From NCBI GenBank assembly GCA_964544145.1, contig CAZJAT010000008.1, forward strand, positions 1-64,000: DNA of 64,000 nucleotides, read 5' to 3'. The translations under genes and the position numbers were made by a program. The notes beneath the pieces were generated by a model. The model searched no databases and was not told the DNA's origin. It was given only the letters and a program-made list of their open reading frames with translations. How positions within the stretch are numbered: position 1 is the first letter of the stretch; the number at the start of each line of letters is the position of its first letter. This document shows positions 47,409 to 56,545 of this stretch, one piece after another. The DNA is from CAZJAT01 sp964544145. GTDB taxonomy: Bacteria; Hydrothermota; 32-111.

Positions 47409-48111
47409 CTTTTCTGAATTCTTCCTTGTGAAATTCAATATATTTCTTGCCTTTAAGCATATTGACAGTAAAATTGCCTATTCTTACCCTTTGCAGAATA
47501 ATTACAGGGTGACCTAGTCCCATAAGTGCATTCTTGATTTCCCTGTTCTTCCCGTGAGTTAATGTGATCTTCACAAATGATTTCTCCGTTTTCCTGAGAT
47601 ATCTCTTTTCCTCTATACTGTTGAATCTGTACATTATGCCCTTAATCCGTATTCCCTTCTGCAATCTGTCTATTTCCTCACTACTGAGCCGGCCGAATAT
47701 CTTTGCCTCATATTCCTTCACAACATGATTCCTCGGATGAGTGAGATACTCAATAAAATCCCCATCATCTGTCAGAATCAGTAAGCCCTCAGAATCAAAG
47801 TCAAGTCTTCCTGCTGGTTTGAGTTTTTCAAATTTTGCAGGAACTATGTCCATCACAGTTGGTCTGTGTTTATCATCATTTCTGGAAGTAATGACATTTT
47901 TGGGTTTATTGACAAGCAGATATGTGAATGACAGCGAAGGTTTAATATGCTTAAAATCAACATAAACATGGTCAATCTCAGTCTCAATCTGCATACCTAA
48001 TTGAGCTACAGTATTATTCACTTTAACTCTCTTCTGAGATATGAGCTCATCCGCCTCTCTTCGTGAAATGGATGAATTTTGTGCTATATACCTATTCAGT
48101 CTCATTTTCAT
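47401..48111 (-). CDS. rluB: Pseudouridine synthase, RluB/RsuA family
   Basis: 236 residues. N-terminal S4 RNA-binding domain (RLNRYIAQNSSISRREADELI), catalytic motif GRLDFDSEGLLILTDDG with the active Asp, and THGKNREIKNALMGLG. It modifies a uridine in 23S rRNA (RluB) or 16S rRNA (RsuA); linkage to scpB favours RluB. The start overlaps the scpB end by 20 nt and has GGAGG upstream. Confidence 0.92.
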   Translation of the reverse strand: MKMRLNRYIAQNSSISRREADELISQKRVKVNNTVAQLGMQIETEIDHVYVDFKHIKPSLSFTYLLVNKPKNVITSRNDDKHRPTVMDIVPAKFEKLKPAGRLDFDSEGLLILTDDGDFIEYLTHPRNHVVKEYEAKIFGRLSSEEIDRLQKGIRIKGIMYRFNSIEEKRYLRKTEKSFVKITLTHGKNREIKNALMGLGHPVIILQRVRIGNFTVNMLKGKKYIEFHKEEFRKDV

Positions 48112-48646
48112 TGAACATGTCCTCCTGAATCTCCTGCTCTGTTAGTGTTTCAATAGAGGGTAATTCCTTTAGTGAAGTTATTTTAAAATAGGAGAGAAAT
48201 TTCTTTGTTGTAAAGTACAATGAGGGTCTTCCGGGGAGCTCGGCATGTCCTCTCTTAATTATCAAATCCCTGTCGAGCAGTGTCTTAATTACTCCATCAC
48301 AATTAACACCGCGAATATCCTCGATTTCCTGTCTTGTAACCGGCTGTTTGTAGGCAATGATAGCAAGAGTTTCCAATGCAGGTATAGATAATTTTGATAT
48401 TTTTCTGTTCCCATAGAACTGTTCCAGTAATTCATTATATTGAGGTTTTGATAGTATCTGATAACCATCTGCAATATCCACTATCTGCACTCCGCTATCA
48501 GGTGAATTATACCTCTCTTTCAAAAATTCAATAACCTGCAGTAATAATGTTCTTTCTATACCAAATTCCTTTAATAATTTCTCCCGGCTAACCGGTTCTG
48601 AAGATGCAAAGAGCACTGCTTCAATCCTCGGTATCAGATCCTTCAT
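48092..48646 (-). CDS. scpB: Segregation and condensation protein ScpB
   Basis: 184 residues from the ATG at 48646, 6 nt after GGAGGA and inside the dprA end. Two winged-helix parts: IEAVLFASSEPVSREKL and ALETLAIIAYKQPVTRQEIEDIRGVNCDGVIKTLLDRDLI, ending LPGRPSLYFTTKKFLSYF. It works with SMC and ScpA (not in the window) in chromosome compaction. Confidence 0.95.
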   Translation of the reverse strand: MKDLIPRIEAVLFASSEPVSREKLLKEFGIERTLLLQVIEFLKERYNSPDSGVQIVDIADGYQILSKPQYNELLEQFYGNRKISKLSIPALETLAIIAYKQPVTRQEIEDIRGVNCDGVIKTLLDRDLIIKRGHAELPGRPSLYFTTKKFLSYFKITSLKELPSIETLTEQEIQEDMFNENETE

Positions 48647-49553
48647 TGATATCCTCCAATAGTTCATATGTATTATTGACAGATTTTACAATAATTCCTT
48701 TCATTTCTAAACTTATAAGTATACTGAATAATTTCTTGTTTGTAAATAATGATTTACGCATTATGCCATCAATATCCATACCCTGTTCAATCATCTGCAG
48801 AATTTCTCTTTCACTGCTGTCAATATCCACAGTTTTTGTACTAGTATTACAAAAGTCTAAAGAATCCAGTGTTGTTATTATTTCAGCTCCTCTGGAAATT
48901 GCATAATTGGGTGCAAATGATAATTTATTATTAATAGGTCCAGGCAATGCAAAAATCCTTTTTTTCATTTTTATGGCATTATTGAGTGTATTGATCGTTC
49001 CACTGCGATTGCCACCCTGAATGATTATGACAATATCGGATATATATGTAATAATTTGATTACGGCTGGTAAAATTGAGTCTTCTCGGCTTGACAAATGG
49101 CCCATATTCAGTTATCAATAATGCTCTGTCAATCATTTCCTTCCTCAATTTTGCATTAGAACTGGGATAATTAACACTAAACCCGCATCCCAGAACACCA
49201 ATTGTCCCGAGATTGTTATCAATAGAAAATTGATGGACAGCAGTATCTATACCTCTGGCAAAACCGCTGACAGTTACATAATCTGTTGATATTCTTTTGA
49301 TAATCTTTTCTGTCATTGCTAAACCATATGTATCAGGTAATCTTGAGCCCACTATGGCTATCTTCTTTTTTTTGAGTAATGCTGTTTTACCCATAGAAAA
49401 CAATATATCAGGAATTTTATATTGAATATTATTCAAATGTTCATTGGTTATAGAAACATTATTATTCAATATCCAAGCTTTAGCTTTATCAACAGCTTCA
49501 GCTTCTGAATACTTTTTTGACTGCCTGATTAATATATCATCTATTCCATTCAT
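48621..49553 (-). CDS. dprA: DNA-protecting protein DprA
   Basis: 310 residues. Rossmann-like fold with VGSRLPDTYG, VSGFARGIDTAVHQ, GVLGCGFSVNYPSSN and FTSRNQIITYISDIVIIIQGGNRSGTINT, followed by a C-terminal winged helix. It binds incoming single-stranded DNA and loads RecA during natural transformation. The start at 49553 overlaps the end of obg. Confidence 0.95.
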   Translation of the reverse strand: MNGIDDILIRQSKKYSEAEAVDKAKAWILNNNVSITNEHLNNIQYKIPDILFSMGKTALLKKKKIAIVGSRLPDTYGLAMTEKIIKRISTDYVTVSGFARGIDTAVHQFSIDNNLGTIGVLGCGFSVNYPSSNAKLRKEMIDRALLITEYGPFVKPRRLNFTSRNQIITYISDIVIIIQGGNRSGTINTLNNAIKMKKRIFALPGPINNKLSFAPNYAISRGAEIITTLDSLDFCNTSTKTVDIDSSEREILQMIEQGMDIDGIMRKSLFTNKKLFSILISLEMKGIIVKSVNNTYELLEDINEGSDTED

Positions 49554-50517
49554 CAAATTTTTTGAAGATTATTTGCTCAATATTACCCAAATCATTTTGA
49601 ATTAATGATGTAAATGCAACAGTATGCTCCTTAAAATGTTCTCTAATCTCATTGATTCTTTGCTCCTCAACCAAATCAGTTTTATTGAACAGAATAATAT
49701 GCTCCCTCTTACTCAATCTCTTATTATAATCCATAAGTTCTTTTTGAAGTTTATCAAATACACTATATACATCATCTTCACTTATATCTATTACATAAAG
49801 CAGCATTTTTACTCGTTGAATATGCTTTAGGAAACGCAATCCAAGGCCCTTGCCTTCAGATGCCCCTTCAATAATGCCAGGTATGTCAGCAATGATAATA
49901 TTATCAACTGAATTGCTCAAAACACCCAGATTGGGGTTTAATGTTGTAAACGGGTAATTGGCGATTTCGGGATTTGAACCTGTTATACATTTTAATAGTG
50001 TTGATTTCCCTGCATTAGGTTTACCGACAAGACCTATATCAGCAATAATTCTCAATTCAAGAATGACCTTTTCTTCCAATCCTTCCTTGCCTTTTGTACA
50101 TCTTCTTGGTGCTCTGTTTACAGATGATTTGAAATTTGTATTGCCTGCACCGCCATCTCCTCCCTTAAGGAATACATATTTACCTTCTAACATATCAAGT
50201 AATTCATTGCCCTCTTCATCTATAACAACAGTTCCTGGCGGCACATCAATGATTATATCATTTCCATCTTTTCCATGCTTCTTTGCTGACTTGCCGTTTT
50301 CCCCGTTTCCTGCTGTGAAATGATGCTGAAACCTTAAATGATTGAGGGTAATCAGTCCTTTGTTAACCCTGAATATTATATCTCCGCCTCTGCCGCCATC
50401 TCCGCCGTCGGGTCCGCCCTTTCGGACAAATTTTTCCCTCCTGAATGTAGCGACACCATTTCCTCCGGATCCGGATGCAAGGAATAATGTAACCCTGTCA
50501 ATCAGTGTATGTTTCAT
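49537..50517 (-). CDS. obg: GTPase Obg
   Basis: 326 residues. A Gly-rich Obg fold (FLASGSGGNGVATFRRE, GGPDGGDGGRGGDIIF) followed by the G domain: GKPNAGKSTLLK, DIPGIIEGASEGKGLG, NKTD. It acts in 50S assembly and growth control. The start overlaps the aminotransferase stop (ATGA). Confidence 0.97.
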   Translation of the reverse strand: MKHTLIDRVTLFLASGSGGNGVATFRREKFVRKGGPDGGDGGRGGDIIFRVNKGLITLNHLRFQHHFTAGNGENGKSAKKHGKDGNDIIIDVPPGTVVIDEEGNELLDMLEGKYVFLKGGDGGAGNTNFKSSVNRAPRRCTKGKEGLEEKVILELRIIADIGLVGKPNAGKSTLLKCITGSNPEIANYPFTTLNPNLGVLSNSVDNIIIADIPGIIEGASEGKGLGLRFLKHIQRVKMLLYVIDISEDDVYSVFDKLQKELMDYNKRLSKREHIILFNKTDLVEEQRINEIREHFKEHTVAFTSLIQNDLGNIEQIIFKKFDEWNR

Positions 50518-51698
50518 AAATTCTTCTTAACAAACTGCTCAATCCTGTCAGCACCCTTCTCAATTTCCTCCATTGAAGCTGCATATGATAATCTTATATA
50601 ATTCTCTGTTCCAAATGCAGAGCCGGGTATAAGAGCAAGTTTATAATCATCAATCAATCTAAGACACATCTCTTCAGATGAGTTTATATTATTTGATTTT
50701 TCTTTCAATATATTTGAAATACCGATGAATAGATAAAAAGCTCCCTGAGGAGTCACATAATCAATTCCATTAATATTGCCTATGCGTTTCATAATATATT
50801 CACGCCTTTTTTCAAATGCATTCAGCATTCGTTCTACTATCGCAGGATCAGATTTCAATGCTGCAATTGCAGCTTTCTGAGCTATTGAGGATGTGCATGA
50901 AGTTGAATGAGTCTGTACCTTTAGAGCATTATCAGCAAGTTCCTTGGGCGCACCCATATAACCGATCCTCCATCCTGTCATTGCATACGCCTTTGAGAAT
51001 CCATTAACAGTATATGTCAATTTCCTTATCTCATCATTAACTGAAGCAATGGAAAAATGTTTAACACCGGGATATACTATTTTTTCATAAATCTCATCAG
51101 AAATACAGTATATATTGTTTCTGACAATAATTTCCGATAATTTTATTAATGTGTCCTTTGAATAAACAACACCAGATGGATTCGAAGGTGAATTTAATAT
51201 TATCATTCTTGTGCGTGAAGTGATATATTCTTCAAGTTTTTCCGGAATGAGATTGAAATCATCTTCTGATGTATCAAAAACTATAGGGGTTGCTCCTGCC
51301 ATTTTAACCATTTCAATATATGAAACCCAGTAAGGTGCAATGATAATCACATCACTGTCTTCATCGCATACTGACTGAATTGCATTGTAAAGCGCCTGTT
51401 TTGCTCCGACAGTTACCTGTATCTCATCAGGGGAATATGAAATCTTATTATCATTCTTAAATTTTTCACTTATGAGTTCCCTTAATTCAATAATTCCCTT
51501 AACTGCTGTATATCCTGTAAACCCGTCTTTTATTGCCTGTATGCCTGCTTCTTTAATAATATCAGGTGTATCAAAATCAGGTTCGCCTGCTGCAAGAATG
51601 GCAATATCTTCACCTGCAGCTTTCATTGATTTTGCCTTTGAAGTAATCTTCAATGTTGATGAATCACCAACATTCACAAAACGCTTTGATATCTTCAT
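50514..51698 (-). CDS. Class I aminotransferase, aspartate aminotransferase-like
   Basis: 394 residues. PLP-binding Lys in NGFSKAYAMTGWRIGY, with AAGEPDFDTP, ILNSPSNPSGVVYS, ISDEIYE and the Arg of FGTENYIRLSYA. This is the subgroup Igamma typical of bacterial AspC/PatA enzymes; aspartate is the most likely amino donor. It is the first gene of a 13-gene run that ends with miaA and has its own promoter just downstream of the tRNA. Confidence 0.92.
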   Translation of the reverse strand: MKISKRFVNVGDSSTLKITSKAKSMKAAGEDIAILAAGEPDFDTPDIIKEAGIQAIKDGFTGYTAVKGIIELRELISEKFKNDNKISYSPDEIQVTVGAKQALYNAIQSVCDEDSDVIIIAPYWVSYIEMVKMAGATPIVFDTSEDDFNLIPEKLEEYITSRTRMIILNSPSNPSGVVYSKDTLIKLSEIIVRNNIYCISDEIYEKIVYPGVKHFSIASVNDEIRKLTYTVNGFSKAYAMTGWRIGYMGAPKELADNALKVQTHSTSCTSSIAQKAAIAALKSDPAIVERMLNAFEKRREYIMKRIGNINGIDYVTPQGAFYLFIGISNILKEKSNNINSSEEMCLRLIDDYKLALIPGSAFGTENYIRLSYAASMEEIEKGADRIEQFVKKNL

Positions 51699-51728
51699 CT
51701 AATTCCTCACATTTTTTAATTCTAATAT

Positions 51729-51757
51729 ATTCTAAATATAATGGTGATAATTGTCAA
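51729..51757 (-). promoter_or_regulatory. Promoter of the aminotransferase-obg-miaA gene run
   Basis: Minus-strand TTGACA (51752-51757), 17-bp spacer, TAGAAT (51729-51734), with the -35 only 6 bp after the tRNA 3' end. Confidence 0.65.
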
Positions 51758-51763
51758 GAAAAA

Positions 51764-51837
51764 TGGGCCCACCAGGACTCGAACCTGGGACCTACTGATT
51801 ATGAGTCAGCCGCTCTAACCAACTGAGCTATGGGCCC
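51764..51837 (-). tRNA. tRNA with CAU anticodon (elongator Met or lysidine-modified Ile)
   Basis: 74-nt cloverleaf on the minus strand: acceptor GGGCCCA with TGGGCCC and discriminator A; D arm GCTC-AGTTGGTTA-GAGC; anticodon stem GCTGA/TCAGT around loop CTCATAA (anticodon CAT); T arm CCAGG-TTCGAGT-CCTGG. CCA is not encoded. The D-arm rules out initiator tRNA features. The choice between Met and Ile2 cannot be made from the sequence by eye. Confidence 0.97.
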
Positions 51838-51857
51838 TGAAAAGAACACGAGCATTT

Positions 51858-51885
51858 ATTATATGAAGCTCTTAATGTTTGTCAA
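51858..51885 (-). promoter_or_regulatory. tRNA promoter
   Basis: Minus-strand TTGACA (51880-51885), 16-bp spacer, TATAAT (51858-51863), 20 bp upstream of the tRNA 5' end. The -35 begins 4 bp after the S8 protease stop. Confidence 0.8.
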
Positions 51886-51889
51886 GTAG

Positions 51890-54800
51890 TTATTTCACAA
51901 TCAGAATTTTTCCAATAAATTGTTTTTCTCCAACTGAAGCTTTAATAAAATACATGCCTCCTGCAACATTATCACCTGTTCTGTCTTTACCATTCCAATT
52001 CATTTCATATACACCTTTATTTAACATGCCATCATGCAAATCAGCTATTTGCCTGCCCGATACATCATAAACGCTGATATATACATGATCACTGTTCTGC
52101 AGACTCAGACGTATTGACGCACCATTGTTTGTGATTGGCTGAGACAGAGTCATTCCCGTAATAACTGCTATATCCTTAGTGAATTTGTCAATAGTAATTC
52201 CTGTAGGATTTCCCGTATGCAGAATAACAGGTAATGATAGCGTTATAGCTTTGCTGAAATCTGCATCAGTATATATAAGAAGAGTATCAGTATATGTACT
52301 ATTGGGTGTCAATCCTGTTGTGTCGATATAAACAGCAACACCTGCAGAATCAGCTTGTGCAACTGATGCATTTAGCGGATCAATATCAACTATCCATGAT
52401 GCATTATTCTTTACTGTAATAGTATCGATGGAAATATCCTTTACTGAAACAGTATCATTGTTGAGAACAAAGAAAGAACCTGAATCAGCAATAGTTATAA
52501 GATATTTCACTTCTGCCTTAATAAGTAGATTGCTTGACAATGAAGAAAGTGACTGCCAATTAGCTCCGTCAAAGTATCTGCTCTCTACACCCGAACCGTT
52601 TTCACCTCCGAAAAAGCTTTGCGTTCCTGTTGTATTATCCGATCTTGCATAGAAGACAGCCCAGAATTTTGAATTTGCGTAAGGACCTGTAATCGTGACC
52701 CTGTAATAATTATCAATACCATTGTTTCTCACTGCTGCGGGATTTGAATATAACATTGTGCCTGGATTATTTCCTGAATCATTATAAATTTTTATTGTAT
52801 CTGTTTCATTGTTATCATGATAACGTCCCCACCATATTGCCTTTATTGAGCACGGCTTTGAGGGTGTGAATCCCACAGCCCAGTATTCAGCTCCATACCA
52901 ATGAGAATCAAAATTACCATTATCATAATCCAATGTATCATAATCAACACCTTTATAATTGTCCTCACTCAGATTGATTAATTCCGATTTCTCTGCTTCA
53001 ATTACGGCATTCTTAATCAAAATCCTCGGCTCAGGGGTTTCAGTGATAATAATCGTCTCACCTGTTTTCTTTGTTCCTGTCATATCAAATACCAATGAAT
53101 CCCTATCAAGAGATACAACTGATGTTCCATTAACCTTCATATTGAAATATGACGTATCATACGTTGCACCATAATTTGTTACAAGCATCATGGGAAGGAA
53201 TGTATTGTCAGGTGTTGTATTATCAACAGAAATCCTGAATAATGCCGAAGATGAGTCAGCATCATTAACATTTCCAAAATCCATTAAAGAGTCAATCAAT
53301 GTACAGTATGAACTCATTGAAGTAACATAGCCTGTTACCGGTGAATAACCAAAACCGGTATTATTGTAAACATATAACAATACATCAGCAGTTTCACCAT
53401 TATTGAGTTCATTGTCTGAAATAACGGTACCACTTGTTAATGTATCATACACTGTTTTATTCCTGTAATATATACCCGATGCTGAGGATTTATTTATGTC
53501 GCCAGTAATAACAAGCGCATATGGTTGTGATGCAAAATTAATATCCTGCGCATCAACACGTATCGTGAAAACTGCATTGGGCGTCGGCTGAAGCCAGACA
53601 AGCTCAGTAACGCTTGTATTGTCAGCTGTTCCGCCTGTAGCTGAATATCCATTGCTTCCAAACACATTGCCTAAATATGTATTGGCACCTTCTATCACAG
53701 TAAGATTCAAATCATTGACAACAACTGATGCCGGGGCAATGCCTGCAGGATAATCTGTATAGGTCAACACAACCTTAAATGGTTCTGATGCTGATGGTCC
53801 TGTGATTATTGTATATTCATCATAATCACCTGTAGATGAGAACCCGGTTGTCTCATCATATACCTCTAAATCCCGTACATCACCATTAAAGTAGATTGCA
53901 TCAGATAATGTAATCCTGCCCCATCCCTGACCATATGATGGTACATTCTTTATACCGGAATTATTTATTGTATTCGTAGAATATCGTCCTGGTGAGTTCC
54001 TTGTAGAACTTATCATCATGGCTTTCAGCAAAGCAGCCGAAGGGGTCATTTCATCGCCTGAAGTTATAAATCCATTTGGATACCATCCCTCAGTGAAATA
54101 TTGACGTACAAGTGCTGCATACCCTGCTGCTGTGGGACATGCCATTGATGTACCACCCATATATGTAATACCATTATTATTACTTGAGAGATTGCCATCT
54201 GAATTAGCAGACCAAATATACCAACCGCCAGGAGCCATGAGTTCAGGTTTGAATTGACCTTCAAGTGTGGGTCCATGTGATGAAAATTCAGCAACATCAA
54301 TTAATTCATTCCTTGCTGAAGTGCCGGGAGTCTGCCAGATGGTTGATCCTGAACCAAAACCGGATTCACTTGCGCCCACTGTGACAATATTTTTAGCCGT
54401 TGCCGGACTGTTTATTGAATCACCGTCATTATTCTCATTGCCTGCGGATCTGAACATAAGCAATTCTTTATGATCCCAAGCTATTTGATCTAATTGCTGA
54501 GATCTGCTTGTATATGATGAAGAACCGCCTGCCCCCACACCCCATGATGATGAGGTTATTCTTGCACCTCCATTATAAGCCCATATGTATATTGTTCTCA
54601 AATCTATTGGAGTAAGGAAAGCTCCGCCTGAGCTCTCCAAATCAAAGAATACAAGCTTTGCAGCAGGTGCCATTCCCATAGCCCTGGAGAATGTCGTCAT
54701 TGAAGGAAGACCGCTGCCCAGCGAATCAGCCAGTACAGAACCGCTTGTATGTGTTCCATGCCCAGTATAATCCAGATCAAATGAATCAATATATGGATTA

Positions 54801-55696
54801 TATGCAATCACTTTTCTATGTGATAGATTGGGTGATTCACAAATTGTATCTCCATCATCATCATAGTAAATGGATTGACCGGGATCCCTGAAATATACAT
54901 TATCCCAATCCAATCCGGTATCATCCACACCGACAATCTGATCTGTTCCATATAATCCGTGGGCATATAACTGCATCCTTGCTGAATCAGCCGCACTATT
55001 CATTGTCAGCTGGGCATCAAATGTACCAAGTAATGCTGCCATGCCTGCCGAATCATATGTGTCACTGATCCATCTTGACCATGCATTATCAGGACGCATG
55101 GGATAATCCCTTTCAACCCAATATACATCAGTCATATTTGCTAATAATACTGCAATATCCCTGTAATGGACTTCATCTGTCTCAATTCTAATATATTTTC
55201 CGCTGAAATCATAATTAATATCATTCAGACTGCTAGTGACATTGCTTAAATCATTCTCATTGAATAGAGTGGCCATAAGATAAATCTTGCCATTATCTCC
55301 TTCCATTGATGAATGATTGGTGAATATTAAACTCGGGTCAATCCTGTAGGCAGGTTGCCATATTGAGATATGTTTAATAATCTGCTCTTCGGAAATCTTG
55401 TCAAATAATTTTGTCTCCATTCTCACCAAGAATGCATTATCAGGGATATATTCAATAATTGTACATCCACTGTTTTTTATAAGTAATTTACCTGCTTCTT
55501 TGTTGTATGATTCAAATTGCACAAGAAAATACTCATAACTGCCTTTTACATCTGATTTCATGAGATTCAGAGATGAGTAATCCGGTAATTCATTGTCAGT
55601 GCTGAATTCATCCATCTTGAGATGTATTGTAGATGAATTACCGAGAACACTCAATGCAAAGATGATAGTTAGAAATAAAATAAATAATCTATTCAA
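51890..55696 (-). CDS. Secreted subtilisin-like (S8) protease with C-terminal sorting domain
   Basis: 1268 residues starting with TTG at 55696, which lies 7 nt after AGGAGG and opens a signal peptide (MNRLFILFLTIIFALSVLG). A prodomain of about 200 residues precedes the S8 catalytic domain: Asp259 in GVDDTGL, His313 in GHGTHTSG, Ser517 in GGTSMACP. Beta-rich domains follow, then a 260-residue module resembling that of the C25 protease, and a FlgD-like sorting domain (VYDVSGRQIADL, WNGKDRTGDNVAGGMYFIK). It is probably exported by the type IX route and degrades protein outside the cell. It starts 36 nt after the lipoprotein gene, with an 8-bp inverted repeat (ATTTTAGA/TCTAAAAT, 55708-55725) in the gap. 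Confidence 0.94.
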   Translation of the reverse strand: MNRLFILFLTIIFALSVLGNSSTIHLKMDEFSTDNELPDYSSLNLMKSDVKGSYEYFLVQFESYNKEAGKLLIKNSGCTIIEYIPDNAFLVRMETKLFDKISEEQIIKHISIWQPAYRIDPSLIFTNHSSMEGDNGKIYLMATLFNENDLSNVTSSLNDINYDFSGKYIRIETDEVHYRDIAVLLANMTDVYWVERDYPMRPDNAWSRWISDTYDSAGMAALLGTFDAQLTMNSAADSARMQLYAHGLYGTDQIVGVDDTGLDWDNVYFRDPGQSIYYDDDGDTICESPNLSHRKVIAYNPYIDSFDLDYTGHGTHTSGSVLADSLGSGLPSMTTFSRAMGMAPAAKLVFFDLESSGGAFLTPIDLRTIYIWAYNGGARITSSSWGVGAGGSSSYTSRSQQLDQIAWDHKELLMFRSAGNENNDGDSINSPATAKNIVTVGASESGFGSGSTIWQTPGTSARNELIDVAEFSSHGPTLEGQFKPELMAPGGWYIWSANSDGNLSSNNNGITYMGGTSMACPTAAGYAALVRQYFTEGWYPNGFITSGDEMTPSAALLKAMMISSTRNSPGRYSTNTINNSGIKNVPSYGQGWGRITLSDAIYFNGDVRDLEVYDETTGFSSTGDYDEYTIITGPSASEPFKVVLTYTDYPAGIAPASVVVNDLNLTVIEGANTYLGNVFGSNGYSATGGTADNTSVTELVWLQPTPNAVFTIRVDAQDINFASQPYALVITGDINKSSASGIYYRNKTVYDTLTSGTVISDNELNNGETADVLLYVYNNTGFGYSPVTGYVTSMSSYCTLIDSLMDFGNVNDADSSSALFRISVDNTTPDNTFLPMMLVTNYGATYDTSYFNMKVNGTSVVSLDRDSLVFDMTGTKKTGETIIITETPEPRILIKNAVIEAEKSELINLSEDNYKGVDYDTLDYDNGNFDSHWYGAEYWAVGFTPSKPCSIKAIWWGRYHDNNETDTIKIYNDSGNNPGTMLYSNPAAVRNNGIDNYYRVTITGPYANSKFWAVFYARSDNTTGTQSFFGGENGSGVESRYFDGANWQSLSSLSSNLLIKAEVKYLITIADSGSFFVLNNDTVSVKDISIDTITVKNNASWIVDIDPLNASVAQADSAGVAVYIDTTGLTPNSTYTDTLLIYTDADFSKAITLSLPVILHTGNPTGITIDKFTKDIAVITGMTLSQPITNNGASIRLSLQNSDHVYISVYDVSGRQIADLHDGMLNKGVYEMNWNGKDRTGDNVAGGMYFIKASVGEKQFIGKILIVK

Positions 55697-55732
55697 AATA
55701 ACCTCCTATTTTAGAAATCTAAAATTTATCTA

Positions 55733-56482
55733 TTATTTGATATTGAATCCATACCAGTAACCGGTGCCGCCCTTATTGTTAGCATCAGCATCAACAGCAA
55801 TCCAAAGCTTATCATTGCAGTATGACAGGGATAATGGATAAGCATCAAAATCAATCATAAGGGAATCCTGAAGTTCTCCTGCTCTATTATACATATAAAT
55901 TTTGTTTTCACTACCCCAGATAAATAGATGTTTTGGACCAGCTGCAATTGCAGTGCTGTACAAGGGTTCATCATAATACTTATCTAAAAAGAAATTGTCC
56001 GATTCCAATCCTGTTTCCGTTTCACAGACAATAACCTCGCCGCTCAGCAATTCATATAATTCGGTTTCATCATATGAGTAGGCGACCGAAGCATTGTCGG
56101 ACCACATATAATATCTGTAATCAATTTCATTTGAGTAATCATACATATCTATATCAACCATATCCAATCCATAGATCTTAACCATCATCTTATCTTCAGA
56201 AGCCAGATAATGTATACTCCTTGCATCAAGATAAACCTCTTCTGTTTTCTTTAAATTACCTTTTTTATCATAAATATTAAGCATTGAATACTCTTCATTG
56301 CCGCCATTTATAGTGTAATAATATGTACCATCAAATGTAATGCCTACATTGTGAAAATACACATAATCTTCTATGGCAAATGAATGATCCGGATTCAGTA
56401 TTACTGTTTTTTTACTGCATGAAGCATGCACAAGTAATAATGCAATGATTGAGAATAAAAAAATACGAATAAATGATTTCAT
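55733..56482 (-). CDS. Lipoprotein with repeated beta-strand pattern, function unknown
   Basis: 249 residues. N-terminal lipoprotein-type signal ending LLLVHASC. The rest has recurring short segments of the type DGTYYYTING, YDKKGNL, GSENKIYMYNRAGEL and NDKLWIAVD, as in beta-propeller or 6-bladed-propeller-like proteins. It precedes the S8 protease gene and has its own promoter. The lipobox has His at -3, which is unusual. Function not recognised. Confidence 0.75.
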   Translation of the reverse strand: MKSFIRIFLFSIIALLLVHASCSKKTVILNPDHSFAIEDYVYFHNVGITFDGTYYYTINGGNEEYSMLNIYDKKGNLKKTEEVYLDARSIHYLASEDKMMVKIYGLDMVDIDMYDYSNEIDYRYYMWSDNASVAYSYDETELYELLSGEVIVCETETGLESDNFFLDKYYDEPLYSTAIAAGPKHLFIWGSENKIYMYNRAGELQDSLMIDFDAYPLSLSYCNDKLWIAVDADANNKGGTGYWYGFNIK

Positions 56483-56507
56483 AAGACCCCCATCTGAAAT
56501 TTATACT

Positions 56508-56535
56508 ATTATATCAATTTGATTAATTAAATCAA
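56508..56535 (-). promoter_or_regulatory. Promoter of the lipoprotein and S8 protease genes
   Basis: Minus-strand TTGATT (56530-56535), 16-bp spacer, TATAAT (56508-56513), 26 bp upstream of the lipoprotein start. Confidence 0.65.
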
Positions 56536-56545
56536 TAAAAATATT

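Noticed and set aside
55708..55725. ATTTTAGA/TCTAAAAT inverted repeat as a terminator between the lipoprotein and S8 genes
   Set aside because: Short, without GC pairs or T-run, and close to the S8 ribosome site; it is noted in the S8 entry but not called as a feature.
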